Part shown: piece by piece, positions 47,916-55,596 of the stretch
How the letters are laid out: each line of letters begins with the position of its first letter
Numbering within the stretch: the stretch's first letter is position 1
Source of the DNA: Streptomyces smaragdinus
Lineage (GTDB): Bacteria; Actinomycetota; Actinomycetes; Streptomycetales; Streptomycetaceae
Direction of reading: 5' to 3'
Assembly: GCF_009604385.1 (NCBI RefSeq)
Contig: NZ_WEGJ01000020.1
Location: forward strand, 1-64,000
Length of the DNA: 64,000 bases
Notes under the pieces: model-generated
What the model saw: only the letters and a program-made list of their open reading frames with translations
What the model was told of the DNA's origin: nothing
Database searches by the model: none
Translations under genes and position numbers: made by a program

Positions 47916-49643
47916 GTGGGCACTGCGTCCCCCGGAGACGGTACGACGGTGGCGGTCGAGGACCCGTACGAGGACGAGCTGCCGGTCCGCGTCAGGCGCC
48001 CCGGCAGCATCGTGGTCAAGTGGCTGACGACCACCGACCACAAGACGATCGGCACGCTCTATCTCTCGACCTCGTTCATCTTCTTCGTCGTGGGCGGCAT
48101 CCTGGCCCTGCTCATGCGCGCGGAGCTCGCCCGGCCCGGTCTGCAGCTGCTGTCGAACGAGCAGTTCAACCAGTTCTTCACCGTGCACGGCCTGATCATG
48201 CTGCTGATGTTCGCGACGCCGCTGTTCGCCGGCTTCGCCAACTGGATCATGCCGCTGCAGATCGGGGCGCCGGATGTGGCGTTCCCCCGGCTGAACATGT
48301 TCGCGTACTGGCTCTATCTCTTCGGCTCGGTCATCGCGGCGCTGTCGCTGGTCACGCCGCAGGGCGGGCCGGACTTCGGCTGGTTCATGTACGTACCGCT
48401 GTCCGACGAGGTGCACACGCCGGCCATGGGCGCCGACATGGGCATCATGGGGCTGACGCTGTCGGGCTTCGGCACGATCCTCGGCTCGGTCAACTTCATC
48501 ACGACGATCGTCTGTATGCGCGGGCCCGGCATGACGATGTTCCGGATGCCGATCTTCACCTGGAACGTGCTGCTCACGTCGGTGCTGGTGCTGATGGTCT
48601 TCCCGGTGCTCGCCGCGTGTCTGCTCGCGCTGGAGGCGGACCGGAAGTTCGGCGCGCACATCTTCGACCCGGCCAACGGCGGGGCGCTGCTCTGGCAGCA
48701 TCTGTTCTGGTTCTTCGGGCATCCCGAGGTGTACATCATCGCGCTGCCGTTCTTCGGCATCATCTCGGAGATCATCCCGGTGTTCGCCCGCAAGCCGATG
48801 TTCGGCTACATCGGTCTGGTCGGCGCGACGATCTCGATCGCCGGTCTGTCGGTCACGGTGTGGGCGCACCACATGTATGTGACGGGCGGGGTGCTGCTGC
48901 CCTTCTTCTCCTTCATGACGATGCTGATCGCGGTACCCACGGGCGTGAAGTTCTTCAACTGGATCGGCACCATGTGGAAGGGGTCGCTGTCGTTCGAGAC
49001 CCCGATGCTGTGGACGGTCGGCTTTCTGGTCACCTTCCTCTTCGGCGGGCTGACCGGCGTCATCCTGGCCTCACCACCGCTGGACTTCCATGTCTCGGAC
49101 ACCTACTTCGTCGTCGCCCACTTCCATTACGTGGTCTTCGGGACGGTCGTCTTCGCGATGTTCGCCGGATTCCACTTCTGGTGGCCGAAGATGACCGGCA
49201 AGATGCTCGACGAACGGCTCGGGAAGATCACCTTCTGGACGCTGTTCGTCGGCTTCCACGGCACGTTCCTCGTCCAGCACTGGCTCGGCGTGGAGGGCAT
49301 GCCCCGCCGGTACGCGGACTATCTGGCGGTGGACGGCTTCACGGCGCTCAACATGGTCTCGACGATCAGCGCGTTCCTGCTCGGGATGTCGATGCTGCCG
49401 TTCCTCTACAACGTCTGGAAGACGGCGAAGTACGGCAAGAAGATCGAGGTCGACGACCCCTGGGGTTACGGCCGTTCGCTGGAGTGGGCGACGTCCTGCC
49501 CGCCGCCCCGGCACAACTTCCACACCCTGCCCCGGATCCGCTCCGAGTCCCCGGCGTTCGACCTCCACCACCCGCAGCTCTCCCGTGAGCAACTGGAGGA
49601 GTACCCGCTGACGGAGCCCGTCCGCGAAGGGTACGACCGGTGA
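47916..49643 (+). CDS. ctaD: Cytochrome c oxidase subunit I (aa3-type), probable second copy
   Basis: The protein has 575 residues; GTG 47916 has GCAGGAG five bases upstream. Twelve membrane helices are visible. The heme a/a3 and CuB ligands lie in TVHGLIMLLMF, FFGHPEVYIIALPFFG, VWAHHMYVTG and VVAHFHYVVFG. The Tyr of the His-Tyr cofactor is in GHPEVY. It is the catalytic subunit for oxygen reduction in the cytoplasmic membrane. No other oxidase subunit (ctaC, ctaE, qcr) is adjacent, so this is probably an extra ctaD outside the main operon. It is coupled to a small gene by GTGA. Confidence 0.95.
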   Translation: MGTASPGDGTTVAVEDPYEDELPVRVRRPGSIVVKWLTTTDHKTIGTLYLSTSFIFFVVGGILALLMRAELARPGLQLLSNEQFNQFFTVHGLIMLLMFATPLFAGFANWIMPLQIGAPDVAFPRLNMFAYWLYLFGSVIAALSLVTPQGGPDFGWFMYVPLSDEVHTPAMGADMGIMGLTLSGFGTILGSVNFITTIVCMRGPGMTMFRMPIFTWNVLLTSVLVLMVFPVLAACLLALEADRKFGAHIFDPANGGALLWQHLFWFFGHPEVYIIALPFFGIISEIIPVFARKPMFGYIGLVGATISIAGLSVTVWAHHMYVTGGVLLPFFSFMTMLIAVPTGVKFFNWIGTMWKGSLSFETPMLWTVGFLVTFLFGGLTGVILASPPLDFHVSDTYFVVAHFHYVVFGTVVFAMFAGFHFWWPKMTGKMLDERLGKITFWTLFVGFHGTFLVQHWLGVEGMPRRYADYLAVDGFTALNMVSTISAFLLGMSMLPFLYNVWKTAKYGKKIEVDDPWGYGRSLEWATSCPPPRHNFHTLPRIRSESPAFDLHHPQLSREQLEEYPLTEPVREGYDR

Positions 49644-49981
49644 GCGAGGCGGGCGCGGACCCCTCGGTGCGGGACGGGATCAACCAGCTGGAGACGTATC
49701 TCTACTGGCAGCACCAGGAGGAGCGCACCCGCGCCGAGACCGAGGCCCTGTGCGCCGCACTCCCCTGGCTGGGCCCGGACGAACGGGACGAGGTGGCGCG
49801 GCACTACCTGACCGCGCGCCGCGACCTGACGGAGACCATGCGGCAGCACATCGCGTGCCGGATCCCGCAGATCCGCTCGGAGTACGAGACCCGCTACCAC
49901 CAACTCCGCGTCCGCACGGTGGCGGGCGCGGCGGGGGCGGTACCGGCGATCTGTCTGGCGGTGGAGCTGCTGCGGCTGTGA
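49640..49981 (+). CDS. Hypothetical protein coupled to ctaD
   Basis: The protein has 113 residues, with GTG 49640 overlapping the ctaD stop. It is a charged helical region (NQLETYLYWQHQEERTRAET, GPDERDEVARHYLTARRDLT) ending in a hydrophobic segment (VAGAAGAVPAICLAVELL) that could be a single C-terminal membrane anchor. I recognise no domain. The position suggests an accessory factor for the second oxidase. Confidence 0.7.
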   Translation: MSEAGADPSVRDGINQLETYLYWQHQEERTRAETEALCAALPWLGPDERDEVARHYLTARRDLTETMRQHIACRIPQIRSEYETRYHQLRVRTVAGAAGAVPAICLAVELLRL

Positions 49982-49982
49982 C

Positions 49983-50560
49983 CTATTGGTCGTCGCCGGC
50001 GATGGTGACGACCAGACGCCACATTCTGGTCGAGGGGTTCGTCTTGTGTTCGTGTCCCTCCGGGGCGAGGGCGCGGGCACGCTCGACGGCCTCGCCCCAG
50101 CGTTCTCCGTAGTCCCGATCGAATGCAACACCCTTGTCGGACGGAACGTCGACGAACTGCTGCAGCTTCTGCTTGACGGCACGGTAGTCGGGAGTCCAGC
50201 TCCGGTGGTCCGTGTGGTGCAGCAGAAGCCAGATCTCGAAACAGGGGTTCGACACGACCAGTTCGATGTCGTTCGCCGAGGCGTGGCTCACCGCCGGTCG
50301 AGATCCTGGAACTCGTCCACGTCGACCACGCACCAGACCTGGTCGAACTCCCCGCCGGGGCGGCCCCAGCGGCTGACCGCGTACTCGACGACCTGAAGGG
50401 GTGACCCGGGTTTCTTCGTCACTCGCAGAGCGAGGTTAGGGCGCTTGAACTTCGCCTTGAATCCGCTGAGATAATCGTACTCTGTGGTCTCGGCGCCGCA
50501 TACGACCATCAACTGGTCGACGCTGTTCCTGGTGCCCGAGGAGCGAGTGAGGTCAGTTTC
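49983..50560 (-). pseudogene. RloB-like (TOPRIM-type) gene split by a frameshift
   Basis: Two frames together give one RloB-like protein. The first reads NSVDQLMVVCGAETTEYDYL (Toprim Glu region) to FDQVWCVVDVDEFQDLDRR (DxD-like) and stops at 50288-50290. The second continues at the same point with AVSHASANDIELVVSNPCFE, then IWLLLHHTDHRSW, to 49983. Adding one base near 50290-50300 would join them as DLDRAVSH. No clear start is visible for the first part, which overlaps the RloA-like stop. It is probably inactivated, unless it is a sequencing error or a recoding site. Confidence 0.6.
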
Positions 50561-51890
50561 GCGACTTGGCCTGTGTGCCTTCGGCCTGCCGCTCGGCTTG
50601 GGTGTCCTGGCCAGTCCCCCCACCCCTCCGCAACACGGCCTGGGTAAAGCTCTCGTCGATGAACGGAACACCACCGTAGCTCCCTCCCAGGTATCTCCGC
50701 TCCCGGTTCTCCTCCTTCCTCGGTTTGAATTCCGCCAGCGAGTAGAGAGAGCTCTCGCCGAACTCGTTCTTCTCCACGAACCAGACTTGGTCGCGCTTGA
50801 GAATGTCCTCCCCGTCCCGCCGTCCGAGGAGGCTCGGATCGTGAGTGGTGAAGATCAACTGGGCGCCCCGCGGATTCGTCCCCGGGTTCTGGAAGAGACT
50901 GATGAGCCGTGCCGTGAGGAGCGAGTGAAGGCTTCCGTCGATCTCGTCGACCACGTAGGTCCCGCCTCGGCGCAGGACTCCCAGAAAACGGGGGGCCTGC
51001 TCCAGCAGGGTCCGGGTTCCCGCGGACTCGTCGTGCAGATCCATCTGCACCATGCCGCTGCGCCCGCGATGGCCCACCCAGGGACGCAGTGCCTCGCGAG
51101 GGCCCTCGTCCTCCAGCTCACGCAGCAGACGTGCCGGTATCCGCGATCCGAAACGCTGCCGCAGGGCTTCCTCGTCCATCAGGACCCGTTCCATCCCGCA
51201 GCCCTCGATGCCGAGGTCCGCCGCACGGAGAAGATCCATGATCTCCGGATAACGGTCGGCGTCCTCCAGGGCCCTCATCGCGGACAGTCCGGGCGTACGC
51301 CGGTCGTTCGTGCCACGGAACTGCAGTTGCCTGGCGAACCAGTCGTACACCGGCCGGAAATCCTGTTGTTTCGAACGGGCGGCCAAGGACATAAAGAGGA
51401 CGTTCGATTCGGTGATGCTCTCGACGAGAGCCAGTTGTCCCGAGGACTGTGACGCGCCGGGTTCGACTTCGTCGCCCTCACGCGAAAACAATTGACGCTT
51501 CTTGCCCTTGGGGTAGCTGGCGAGCCACTCCTCGATGACACGGTCGTCGTCCACGCCGAACCCGTACGTATAACGGACTCCGTCGAGCAGCAGGTCCACG
51601 ATGAACCACGAGGGCTCGCTCTTGGCCTGGTCGTCCAGAAGGAACGGGTAGCGGTCGATGCCGCCGTCCGGCTCGGCGTCCCGGTGGGAGGAGACCACCA
51701 TGCGGGCCATGTACTGCAGGGCGTCCACAAGGTTCGACTTGCCCGAGGCGTTGGCTCCGAAGACCCCCGCGACCGGAACGGCGCTCCACGCCGTGTCCTC
51801 GGGACGGTCGTCGTCGTACACGGGATGCAGGTTGAGTTGCTGCTCATGCCGGATGGAGCGGTGGTTCGCCACACGGAAACTCAGCAGCAT
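50553..51890 (-). CDS. AAA-family ATPase, RloA/AAA15-like
   Basis: The protein has 445 residues; ATG 51890 has GAGGAGG eight bases upstream. The SMC/OLD-like start (LLSFRVANHRSIRHEQQLNL) leads to Walker A GVFGANASGKSN (~43-53). Late motifs are Walker B TYVVDEIDGSLHSLL and the H-loop in LIFTTHDPSLLG. ATPases of this type pair with RloB-like proteins, and comparable ATPase-TOPRIM pairs (for example AriA/AriB of PARIS) sense phage proteins. The partner gene overlaps its 3' end but is frameshifted. The ATPase itself looks intact. Confidence 0.8.
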   Translation of the reverse strand: MLLSFRVANHRSIRHEQQLNLHPVYDDDRPEDTAWSAVPVAGVFGANASGKSNLVDALQYMARMVVSSHRDAEPDGGIDRYPFLLDDQAKSEPSWFIVDLLLDGVRYTYGFGVDDDRVIEEWLASYPKGKKRQLFSREGDEVEPGASQSSGQLALVESITESNVLFMSLAARSKQQDFRPVYDWFARQLQFRGTNDRRTPGLSAMRALEDADRYPEIMDLLRAADLGIEGCGMERVLMDEEALRQRFGSRIPARLLRELEDEGPREALRPWVGHRGRSGMVQMDLHDESAGTRTLLEQAPRFLGVLRRGGTYVVDEIDGSLHSLLTARLISLFQNPGTNPRGAQLIFTTHDPSLLGRRDGEDILKRDQVWFVEKNEFGESSLYSLAEFKPRKEENRERRYLGGSYGGVPFIDESFTQAVLRRGGGTGQDTQAERQAEGTQAKSRN

Positions 51891-52245
51891 GCTCGCGGGC
51901 CTCCTCGCGGGTGAAGTGACCGGGGCCGTCGATCCCACTCCTTGCCAGTGAACCGTACGGATCTGCCTCTGGCAACGTGAATCAGCGAATGAGATCCGGA
52001 TTCGTGTGGGAAAACCGCAGAGCTGAAGATTTCGCACGTCGGTGAGGCGGAAGGTGTCAGGGGAGCCGCCGGGCGCGCCGGTGATCTGTCCGGCGGTGGA
52101 GCGCTGTTTCGGCTCCGACGCCGGAGGGTTTCGTTCCGGTCGGTGGTGGTCACATTCGGGTCACGAATACGTTCAACCTGAAACAAAGTTGCTCAGGGAG
52201 TCGAATCATGCACGGTAGGTCACCGCATATGCCTTGGGGGTATCC
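51891..52245. other. Divergent intergenic region between the AAA ATPase and a membrane protein
   Basis: No coding frame here is convincing. It contains AT-richer stretches near 52140-52200 (CACGAATACGTTCAACCTG) that may hold the promoter for the downstream gene, and GAGGAGG for the ATPase at its left end. No strong hairpin or repeat was noticed. Confidence 0.4.
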
Positions 52246-52734
52246 GTGGCAGACCGCCTGTATCGGCTCCTGTACGGGCGCCGCGCCCTGCTCTTCGCCG
52301 TCCTGAGCGCCGCCGCGTCCGTGGCTGTGGCGGCCGCTCTCCTCCTGCCCGCGCTGAACCCGCCCGGCGATACGCCGAAGGCCGTCCCCACCGCGGAGGA
52401 CGAGCGGGTGCAGGCGGCACCGTCCCGGCCCGGCGAGGATCCGCGCCGGCCCGGGCCGTCTCCGTCCGGGACCGAGGGGAAGCCTCCGGCGGACGGCCGT
52501 GACGCCGGGCCCGGTACGGACGTGGCCCCGCAGGAGGAGAGCGCGGCGCCGGGTCCCGGCCGCACCGGCGACGGGACCGCCCCCGCCTCGCCGTCGGCTT
52601 CGCCGAGCCCCACGGCATCCCCCACCGGCGACCCCGGGCCGTCACCCTCGCCGACGCCGAGCCCTCAGCCCACGGGCTCCGACGGGCTGGTGTGCGTGGG
52701 GCTGGCGCGGCTGCTCGACCTGTGCCTTCTGTAG
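52246..52734 (+). CDS. Hypothetical membrane-anchored Pro/Ser-rich protein
   Basis: The protein has 162 residues, taken from GTG 52246 with GGGGG five bases upstream (TTG 52234 is also open). One N-terminal membrane helix (ALLFAVLSAAASVAVAAALL) is followed by a long Pro/Ser/Gly-rich, probably extracellular stalk and a short hydrophobic end GLVCVGLARLLDLCLL with two Cys. No domain is recognised. Confidence 0.6.
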   Translation: MADRLYRLLYGRRALLFAVLSAAASVAVAAALLLPALNPPGDTPKAVPTAEDERVQAAPSRPGEDPRRPGPSPSGTEGKPPADGRDAGPGTDVAPQEESAAPGPGRTGDGTAPASPSASPSPTASPTGDPGPSPSPTPSPQPTGSDGLVCVGLARLLDLCLL

Positions 52735-52872
52735 GCGGTGGGCACGGTCAGCGCACCGCCGCCCCGCACCGGGGACACCGGCACGGCGGCCACGCGGGGA
52801 TCGCCTCGGGCGACGCGTTGGGGTCTGGTACGTACCGGGTGGCCCGGACGGGGATCCTTGTTGGCTTCGAGG

Positions 52873-52899
52873 ATAGCCATAGCTAGCTAGGTTAGATAG
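52873..52899. promoter_or_regulatory. TAGC/TAGN repeats upstream of the second short GntR gene
   Basis: ATAGCCATAGCTAGCTAGG and TTAGATAG form a cluster of short TAG-centred repeats 56-82 bases before the regulator. They resemble the GGCTAT/ATAGCC repeats before the paralogous gene at 15235, so self-regulation is likely. Confidence 0.4.
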
Positions 52900-52954
52900 T
52901 CGATACAGGCGAACTCGTCTCGCCCATCGAGCTCGGCCCGCCTAGCGTCGAGCC

Positions 52955-53209
52955 ATGGAATGGCAGCCGGACGTACCGCGGTGGAAGCAGGTGTACGCGA
53001 TCCTGGAGACCCGGATCGCCGACGGGACCTACCCGCCGGGGTCCCAGCTCCCGGGCGTCCTGGGCATCCAGGAGGAGTTCGGCATCGCGCAGATGACCGC
53101 GCGCCGCGTGCTCACGGAACTGCGTGAGGCGGGCCTGGCGCAGATGCAGCCGGGAATCGGCACGTTCGTCACGGAGCTGCCCGTGAAGCCGGAGTCAACC
53201 TCCGAGTAG
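52955..53209 (+). CDS. Short GntR-type winged-helix regulator, second copy
   Basis: The protein has 84 residues and is homologous throughout to the protein at 15235-15480 (shared WKQVYAILETRIADGTYPPG-type helix, FGIAQMTARRVLTELREAGL, and the wing PGIGTFV). It is DNA-binding domain only. No ribosome binding site is obvious before ATG 52955. It is convergent with the SocA/Panacea gene. Confidence 0.8.
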   Translation: MEWQPDVPRWKQVYAILETRIADGTYPPGSQLPGVLGIQEEFGIAQMTARRVLTELREAGLAQMQPGIGTFVTELPVKPESTSE

Positions 53210-53236
53210 AGGCGAGCGATCGGCCCGTTCCGGTCA

Positions 53237-53779
53237 TCAGCCCGCGCGATCGGACAGGGCGTCGAAGTAGTGCGCGATCTCCTCGTCCAGCAGTACCTCG
53301 TCGCTGCGTTCCAGGTCCGCAGCGCCGGCGCGGTCGCGGGCGTGCTGCCAGGGGCCGGTGGTCTGATGGCTCATCGCGGAGAGTTCGTGGGTGGGGTATG
53401 GGGCGAAGGTCTCCAGGACGATGTCGACGGAATCCCGCTCACCGTTGTCCAGGGCGGCGACGGAGCCTTCGATGTCACCGATGTTGAGCTGGAACCGCCC
53501 CCGGTGCTGCCGGTACAGCTCTCGGACGACCGGCCCATTCGCCCAGGCTTCGAACGGCTCCTCGAACAAGCGCTGGTGCTCCCACGCGAGGTGATAGCCG
53601 TAGGCGAAGTAACACAGTCTCTGGAGCTTCAAGACGGACATGGGTCCGTGTTCGGCAAGGATGTAGGCGGCCACGTCATGGACTGTCGCCGTAGTCCTTC
53701 TTCCTGGCTCAGCAATACCGCTGACCTGACGGAGGTTGGGTTCGCCGCGATCGATCGCGCCGTCGAAGTCTGTGGACAT
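53237..53779 (-). CDS. SocA/Panacea-domain (DUF4065) protein
   Basis: The protein has 180 residues from ATG 53779; the frame extends further without a better start. The Panacea fold is shown by VHDVAAYILAEHGPMSVLKL, QRLCYFAYGYHLAWEHQRLF, FEAWANGPVVRELYRQHRG. Panacea domains act as antitoxins that neutralise many unrelated toxins, and SocA is one example. No toxin gene is obvious next to it. The C-terminal EVLLDEEIAHYFDALSDRAG is acidic. It may be a solitary antitoxin, or the toxin may be lost. Confidence 0.75.
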   Translation of the reverse strand: MSTDFDGAIDRGEPNLRQVSGIAEPGRRTTATVHDVAAYILAEHGPMSVLKLQRLCYFAYGYHLAWEHQRLFEEPFEAWANGPVVRELYRQHRGRFQLNIGDIEGSVAALDNGERDSVDIVLETFAPYPTHELSAMSHQTTGPWQHARDRAGAADLERSDEVLLDEEIAHYFDALSDRAG

Positions 53780-53838
53780 GCATGAATCGTGCAGGACAGC
53801 TCGGAGCCGGTTTGCCGCTATCGAGGTCTGTAACGACA

Positions 53839-53874
53839 CCGGGGCCCTGCAAGCCATTGGTTGCAGGGCCCCGG
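53839..53874 (-). terminator. Hairpin terminator after RCC1 copy 4
   Basis: CCGGGGCCCTGCAA pairs perfectly over 14 bases with an 8-base loop. Confidence 0.8.
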
Positions 53875-53892
53875 AACGCTCGTGACCCGACG

Positions 53893-55467
53893 TCAGCAGG
53901 GCTTGCCCTTAGGGCAGTGGACGCGCTCGTTCGTCAGGTGGAGTTCCACTCCTCCGCCCGCGCCGTTCACCTCGAAGGGGCCCGTGACGCGGTGCTTCGG
54001 GAGTTTGTAGCCCTCCGGGACGTCCGTCTCCTGGACGTAGTAGTCGCCCGAGGGCAGGTTCTCGAAGGAGCACCGGCCCTCCGCGTCCGTGGCGCAGCCG
54101 TCACCGACCGCCGTGTCCGGGGAGTCGCCGCGCGTCTGCAGGCCCGGGCGGCCGTTCGACTCGCGCCAGAGGCGGAACACCGCGCCCGCCAGGGGGTCGC
54201 CGGTCTTCCGGTCGGTCTTGGTGATCAGGACCTCGCCGTCGGCCGGCGGGCCGGTGATGATGAGGCTGAAGCTCAGGCCGCCGTCGAAGTCGATCACCGA
54301 CTGGCCGGCGGGCAGGTCGACCCACACCGGCACACCGCTCTGGACGTATGTGCCGTCGCCGAGGCCGCCGTAGAAGTTCTCGCCCCAGGCCAGGAGCCGG
54401 CCGTCGGACGTACGGGCCAGGCTGTGGAACATGCCGGCGCCCACGGCGGTGGCCGTCACGCCGGGCGGGAGAAGGGCCTGTACGGGCAGGAACTGGTTCG
54501 CCGTGGAGTCGTCGCCCAGCTGACCGTAGAGGTTGTACCCCCAGGTCAGGACGTCGCCGGTGGACGTGACCGCCAGGCTGTGGCTGCTGCCGCCCGCGAT
54601 CCCGGTGACCACGGTCCCGGAAGGCAGGTGGACGGGCGTCGGTACCCGACGGTCCGTCGCGGAGCCGTCGCCGAGCTGGCCGCCGGCGTTGTAGCCCCAC
54701 GCCAGCGCCTCGCCCTCGGACGTGACCGCCAGGCTGTGGATGTCCCCGGCCGCGATCTCGGTGACGGTGATCCCGGAGGCCAGGTCGACGGGTGTCGGTA
54801 CGTGGTGCTCCGTCACAGTGCCGTCACCCAGCTGCCCGCGGTCGTTGCCGCCCCAGGCCAGGACCTCCCCCACGGACGTGAGCGCCAGCGTGTGGCTCAG
54901 CCCGGCCGCCAACTGGGTGACCGTGGTCCCCGGTGGGAGGTCCACCTCCACCGGCGTGAGCCGGTTGATCACGGAGCCGTCGCCCAGCTGCCCGCGGTCG
55001 TTGTTGCCCCAGGCGAAGAGCCGCCCGTCCGACGCGAGCGCCAGGCCGTGCATGCTTCCGGCCGCGATCGCGACGATCGTGGCGTCCGCGGGAAGGTCCA
55101 CCGGCATCGGCGTGCGGTGGTCGGTCATGGTGCCGTCGCCCAGCTGCCCCGCGTTGTTCTGGCCCCAGGCCAGCACCTTCCCCTCGGACGTCAGACCGAG
55201 TCCGAAGTATGTGCCGGCCTCGATCGCCGTCAGCCGTACCCCGTCGGGCAGCACGATGTCGCCCGGCGTGTTGCGGTTGTTCACGGTGCCGTCGCCGAGC
55301 TGGCCCCACACGTTGTAGCCCGTGGACAGGGCGGATTCGGCCTCCTGGGCCGCGGCGGCCGGCGCGGTCAGGCCGAGCCCGGCCACCAGCGCCCACAGGA
55401 GGGCGAGAAGGACGGCGGGACGTCTGTGGTGAGTCCGCGCGGGGCGGACGAAGTTTAATACGCGCAT
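53893..55467 (-). CDS. Secreted RCC1-repeat / SpaA-domain protein, copy 4
   Basis: The protein has 524 residues. ATG 55467 aligns with the paralogues (MRVLNFVRPARTHHRRPAVL). There are a signal peptide (LWALVAGLGLTAPAAAAQE), seven RCC1 blades (ALSTGYNVWGQLGDG through LLAWGENFYGGLGDG) and a SpaA-like domain (VLITKTDRKTGDPLAGAVFR, YYVQETDVPEGYKL, then LTNERVHC). It ends CPKGKPC. It is closest to copy 5 in the C-terminal domain (both CPKGKPC and KxGxPLAGAVFRLW), so these two form a sub-pair. Confidence 0.8.
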   Translation of the reverse strand: MRVLNFVRPARTHHRRPAVLLALLWALVAGLGLTAPAAAAQEAESALSTGYNVWGQLGDGTVNNRNTPGDIVLPDGVRLTAIEAGTYFGLGLTSEGKVLAWGQNNAGQLGDGTMTDHRTPMPVDLPADATIVAIAAGSMHGLALASDGRLFAWGNNDRGQLGDGSVINRLTPVEVDLPPGTTVTQLAAGLSHTLALTSVGEVLAWGGNDRGQLGDGTVTEHHVPTPVDLASGITVTEIAAGDIHSLAVTSEGEALAWGYNAGGQLGDGSATDRRVPTPVHLPSGTVVTGIAGGSSHSLAVTSTGDVLTWGYNLYGQLGDDSTANQFLPVQALLPPGVTATAVGAGMFHSLARTSDGRLLAWGENFYGGLGDGTYVQSGVPVWVDLPAGQSVIDFDGGLSFSLIITGPPADGEVLITKTDRKTGDPLAGAVFRLWRESNGRPGLQTRGDSPDTAVGDGCATDAEGRCSFENLPSGDYYVQETDVPEGYKLPKHRVTGPFEVNGAGGGVELHLTNERVHCPKGKPC

Positions 55468-55535
55468 AAATCGTATGTACGTCACGTACGCACGCCCCGA
55501 GGGGCGACGCCCCGCAGGTATCCCGAATGGACCAG
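55468..55535 (-). promoter_or_regulatory. Conserved RCC1-family promoter, copy 4
   Basis: TCCATTCGGGA lies ~32 bases before TACGTGACGTACATACGATT, with TACATA six bases before the ATG and no ribosome binding site. The upstream element differs from copies 1-3 (CATTCGGGA for CATGTCAGGGA). Confidence 0.55.
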
Positions 55536-55548
55536 CCCCCCCGCACAA

Positions 55549-55586
55549 ACGGGACCCCTGCGGGGAGTTGCCCGCAGGGGTCCCGT
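55549..55586 (-). terminator. Hairpin terminator after RCC1 copy 5
   Basis: ACGGGACCCCTGCGGG pairs perfectly over 16 bases with a 6-base loop. Confidence 0.85.
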
Positions 55587-55596
55587 ACCGCTGGGA

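Noticed and set aside
46062..48872. A 936-codon reading for RCC1 copy 3
   Set aside because: The first ~400 codons are antisense to ctaD. The paralogue starts and the conserved promoter fix the start at 47669.
50288..50335. RloB second half as an independent gene starting at the GTG of GGTGA near 50290
   Set aside because: A GTGA overlap exists there, but the two frames only make a full RloB-like domain (Toprim Glu, DxD, SNPCFE) when joined. Kept as a frameshift, with the caveat stated.
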